Part shown: positions 7,629-9,781 of the stretch, one piece after another
Layout: each line of letters begins with the position of its first letter
Position numbering within the stretch: the first letter of the stretch is position 1
Assembly: GCA_947494085.1 (NCBI GenBank)
Contig: CANLTP010000025.1
Coordinates: forward strand, 1 to 9,781
Origin: Actinomycetota bacterium
GTDB lineage: Bacteria; Actinomycetota; Actinomycetes; Nanopelagicales; Nanopelagicaceae
DNA length: 9,781 nt
Reading direction: 5' to 3'
Notes under the pieces: model-generated
Databases searched by the model: none
Seen by the model: only the letters and a program-made list of their open reading frames with translations
What the model was told of the DNA's origin: nothing
Made by a program: the position numbers and the translations under genes

Positions 7629-8396
7629 TTAGTTAGAGCTAAAGAGCGTTCCAACATCTTTTCCGGAGAGCGCATCATCTAGATGTTCTAAATCTGTTAG
7701 CAGCATGCTGGCGCCACTTGATGTCGCAATTTCAGCAGCTTGAATCTTTGTGATCATTCCCCCGCTACCAACGCCTGAAGAACCTACGCCGCCAATTTCG
7801 ATATCGGCCAAGTCAGCAAAGTTTGTAACTTTTGCAATTCGGTTTGCTCCTGCTTGAGTTGGAGGTGCATCATAAAGTGCATCGATATCAGAAACTAGAA
7901 CAAGTAAATCTGCGCCAATAAGTTGAAGCACTAGAGCGGCTAAGCGATCGTTATCGCCAAGACGAATTTCTTCAGTTCCAACAGAGTCGTTTTCATTGAT
8001 AATTGGAACAACACCAAGTTCAAGTAAGCGGAGAAGTGTGCGCTTTACATTCTCTTTGTGTAAGTCACGAGATAAATCATCGCCAGTCACAAGCACTTGG
8101 GATGCGACGATGTTGTGGCGGGTGAATTCAGCGCTGTATTTAGCAATGAGCAATCCTTGGCCAACTGATGCAGATGCTTGTTGGGTTGCAAGATCTGTTG
8201 GTCGCTCGGTTAACCCAAGTGGCGCCATTCCGGCAGCGATTGCCGCTGAAGTAACAACAATTACCTCTTTGCCTTGACCTTTTAGATTTGCAACAACATC
8301 AACAAGTTTTGTTACTGCGCTGCCATTTAGTGAAGTTCCAGCATCACCAGTTAACGATGAAGAACCAACTTTGATAATTATGCGTTTAGCGCTCAT
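7629..8396 (-). CDS. proB: Glutamate 5-kinase, short form without PUA domain
   Basis: A 255-residue amino-acid kinase that phosphorylates the gamma-carboxyl of glutamate with ATP, the first and normally proline-inhibited step of proline synthesis. Motifs: IIKVGSSSL (K9, ATP site), VTSAAIAAG (48-56), NENDSV (134-139), GDNDRLAA (147-154) and GSGGMITKIQAA (210-221, K217). N134, D137, N149, D150 and K217 fall where I recall the E. coli active-site residues. The protein stops right after GTLF at the end of the kinase fold, so the C-terminal PUA domain (about 100 residues in E. coli and most actinobacterial ProB of about 370) is missing. The start ATG at 8396 overlaps the obg stop by one base (TAATG). 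GAGGA (8407-8403) lies 6 bases upstream inside obg. The gene converges with the hydrolase, with 3 bases between stops. Confidence 0.95.
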   Translation of the reverse strand: MSAKRIIIKVGSSSLTGDAGTSLNGSAVTKLVDVVANLKGQGKEVIVVTSAAIAAGMAPLGLTERPTDLATQQASASVGQGLLIAKYSAEFTRHNIVASQVLVTGDDLSRDLHKENVKRTLLRLLELGVVPIINENDSVGTEEIRLGDNDRLAALVLQLIGADLLVLVSDIDALYDAPPTQAGANRIAKVTNFADLADIEIGGVGSSGVGSGGMITKIQAAEIATSSGASMLLTDLEHLDDALSGKDVGTLFSSN

Positions 8397-9781
8397 TACT
8401 TATCCTCAGAGATCGCTTCCACAACTACTCGTGGATCCTTTGGATTCTCAGTGTTGTATTCCCACTGCATTGCAATTTCATCTTCACTTAATTGATCATC
8501 AACTAAATCTTCGATGTAACGACCAGCCCATGGTGATTCCAAACGAAGATCGCCACCGCGAGGACCAGCAAGTAATTCTGCTCCAGCTTCAATCGAAGGC
8601 TCCCAATCGAAGATTACGGCGTTGTCGCCCTCACCAATTCGAACTTCATCTTTCGCCTTTGCACCCTTTTTGAACAATTCTTTTTCAACACCCAACGTTG
8701 CAAGGCGGTCGGCCAAGTAACCAATTGCTTCAGCATTGCCGAAATCTGTCTGCTTAACCCAACGAACTGGTTTGTCACCAATAACAGTGAACGAACCATC
8801 AGCATTTGCAGTAACGGAGAATTGTGAATTTCCAACAGCAACTGGACGCAGAACAATTCGTGCCTTCTCAACAAGAGCTTCAGCTTTACGAGCCTCTTGA
8901 ATAATTCGTGCCATTGCGTAGTTAAGTTCAGTTAAACCAATATGTGATGCCGCAGAAATTTGATAGACCTGATATCCGCGAGCTTCCAGAATTGGTTGCA
9001 CCATATCGGCCATCGCTTTTCCATCTGGTAAGTCAACCTTATTTAGCGCAATTAAACGTGGGCGCTCTGAAAGTCCACCGTAATGTGAAAGTTCTTCTTC
9101 GATGATGTCGAAATCTTTAACTGGATCGCGATCAGTTTCTAAAGTTCCGCAGTCAAGAACATGAACAAGCGCCGCACATCGTTCTACGTGACGCAAGAAT
9201 TCGAGCCCAAGTCCTTTACCTTCTGATGCACCTGGGATAAGTCCCGGAACATCTGCAACTGTGAAGCGGGTATCGCCAGCCTGAACAACACCAAGGTTTG
9301 GTGCAAGAGTTGTAAATGGATAGTCCGCAATCTTTGGTTTTGCAGATGAGATAGATGCAATTAGCGATGACTTTCCTGCGGAAGGAAATCCAATTAAACC
9401 AATATCTGCAACGCTCTTTAATTCAAGAGTAAGTGTGCGCTCTTCACCTGGCTCACCTTTGAGTGCGAATCCTGGTGCGCGACGTTTCGATGATGCTAAA
9501 CCTGCGTTACCAAGTCCGCCTTTTCCACCCTGCGCAGCAATAAAACGTGTTCCAAATCCAACTAAATCTGCAAGCACAGTTCCAGTTGAATCTTTTATAA
9601 CTGTTCCATTTGGGACGTGGAGAATTAAATCTTTACCCTCTTTGCCATTGCAGTAATCGCCGTAACCAAGTGAACCGTTGGTTCCACGACGATGTGGTGA
9701 ATGGTGAAAATCTAAAAGTGTTGTTGTGTCTTGATCAACGATAAGAATTACATCGCCACCACGACCGCCGTTACCGCCATC
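8396..9781 (-). CDS. obg: GTPase Obg/CgtA (N-terminus outside the window)
   Basis: The frame is open to the window edge; 461 residues are visible, lacking roughly the first 30. It is a ribosome-associated GTPase acting in 50S assembly and growth control. The glycine-rich Obg fold is visible at the right end: [10 protein letters not shown], then [18 protein letters not shown], then [10 protein letters not shown]. The G domain has G1 GFPSAGKSS (about 9391-9365), G2 PFTT, G3 [16 protein letters not shown] (from about 9253), G4 NKVD (about 9043) and a SAASHIGL G5. A C-terminal OCT domain follows (…[19 protein letters not shown]…[16 protein letters not shown]), as in actinobacterial and firmicute Obg, and then an acidic tail of about 60 residues. 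The GTG at 9577 is an internal Val codon (GTVLADLVG), not the start. The stop shares a base with the proB start. rplU-rpmA commonly precede it and would lie outside the window. Confidence 0.97.
   Translation of the reverse strand, partial: DGGNGGRGGDVILIVDQDTTTLLDFHHSPHRRGTNGSLGYGDYCNGKEGKDLILHVPNGTVIKDSTGTVLADLVGFGTRFIAAQGGKGGLGNAGLASSKRRAPGFALKGEPGEERTLTLELKSVADIGLIGFPSAGKSSLIASISSAKPKIADYPFTTLAPNLGVVQAGDTRFTVADVPGLIPGASEGKGLGLEFLRHVERCAALVHVLDCGTLETDRDPVKDFDIIEEELSHYGGLSERPRLIALNKVDLPDGKAMADMVQPILEARGYQVYQISAASHIGLTELNYAMARIIQEARKAEALVEKARIVLRPVAVGNSQFSVTANADGSFTVIGDKPVRWVKQTDFGNAEAIGYLADRLATLGVEKELFKKGAKAKDEVRIGEGDNAVIFDWEPSIEAGAELLAGPRGGDLRLESPWAGRYIEDLVDDQLSEDEIAMQWEYNTENPKDPRVVVEAISEDK
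8403..8407 (-). promoter_or_regulatory. proB ribosome binding site inside the end of obg
   Basis: GAGGA on the minus strand lies 6 bases before the proB ATG and within the last codons of obg. Together with the TAATG overlap this indicates that proB is co-transcribed with, and translationally coupled to, obg. It contrasts with the SD-poor, apparently leaderless starts of proA and the hydrolase. Confidence 0.6.

Noticed and set aside
7600..7660. Bidirectional terminator between the hydrolase and proB
   Set aside because: Only a weak TTAG/CTAA stem of 4 bp without a U tract is seen, too poor to call.
9575..9577. GTG at 9577 as the start of obg
   Set aside because: Upstream codons to the window edge encode the conserved Obg N-terminal fold ([18 protein letters not shown]), so this is an internal Val codon and the gene is truncated by the window edge.

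Overview
The window is a compact chromosomal segment of housekeeping metabolism, probably from a low-GC, streamlined actinobacterium such as the freshwater acI group ('Ca. Nanopelagicales'). This assignment is inferred. The supporting points are the obg-proB-proA order typical of Actinobacteria, an actinobacterial-style ilvB leader peptide, use of GatCAB, GC content in the 40s by eye, very short intergenic gaps, and apparent leaderless promoters. I saw no RNA genes, insertion sequences, CRISPR arrays or phage genes.

All genes but one lie on the minus strand. Reading in the direction of transcription (right to left): obg (missing its N-terminus at the window edge) overlaps proB by one base (TAATG). 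A divergently placed serine hydrolase of the beta-lactamase/6-aminohexanoate-dimer hydrolase type follows on the plus strand. It sits between proB and proA, ends 3 bases from the proB stop, and starts 32 bases from the proA start. Then come proA, gatC, gatA, gatB and ilvD. gatC/gatA and gatA/gatB each overlap by 4 bases (ATGA), and ilvD starts 8 bases after the gatB stop.

The left end (1-143) carries the most interesting signal. On the minus strand, downstream of ilvD, is a 12-codon reading frame, MISVVVIGERAL, half of whose residues are Ile, Val or Leu. It is followed at once by two abutting inverted repeats. This looks like the leader peptide and start of a branched-chain amino acid attenuator for an ilvB(NC) operon lying just outside the window.

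Functionally, ProB and ProA make the first two steps of proline synthesis. GatCAB amidates misacylated Glu-tRNA(Gln) and/or Asp-tRNA(Asn). IlvD makes the keto-acid precursors of Val, Ile and Leu, and would work beside the acetohydroxyacid synthase predicted next door. Obg is a ribosome-associated GTPase. The hydrolase is probably an anchored extracytoplasmic enzyme of unknown substrate.

Other points of note: ProB lacks the PUA domain. Three start codons (proA, gatC, hydrolase) lie exactly 6 bases after a TANNNT -10-like hexamer, and the leader peptide has the same spacing from a weaker one. This suggests leaderless transcription.
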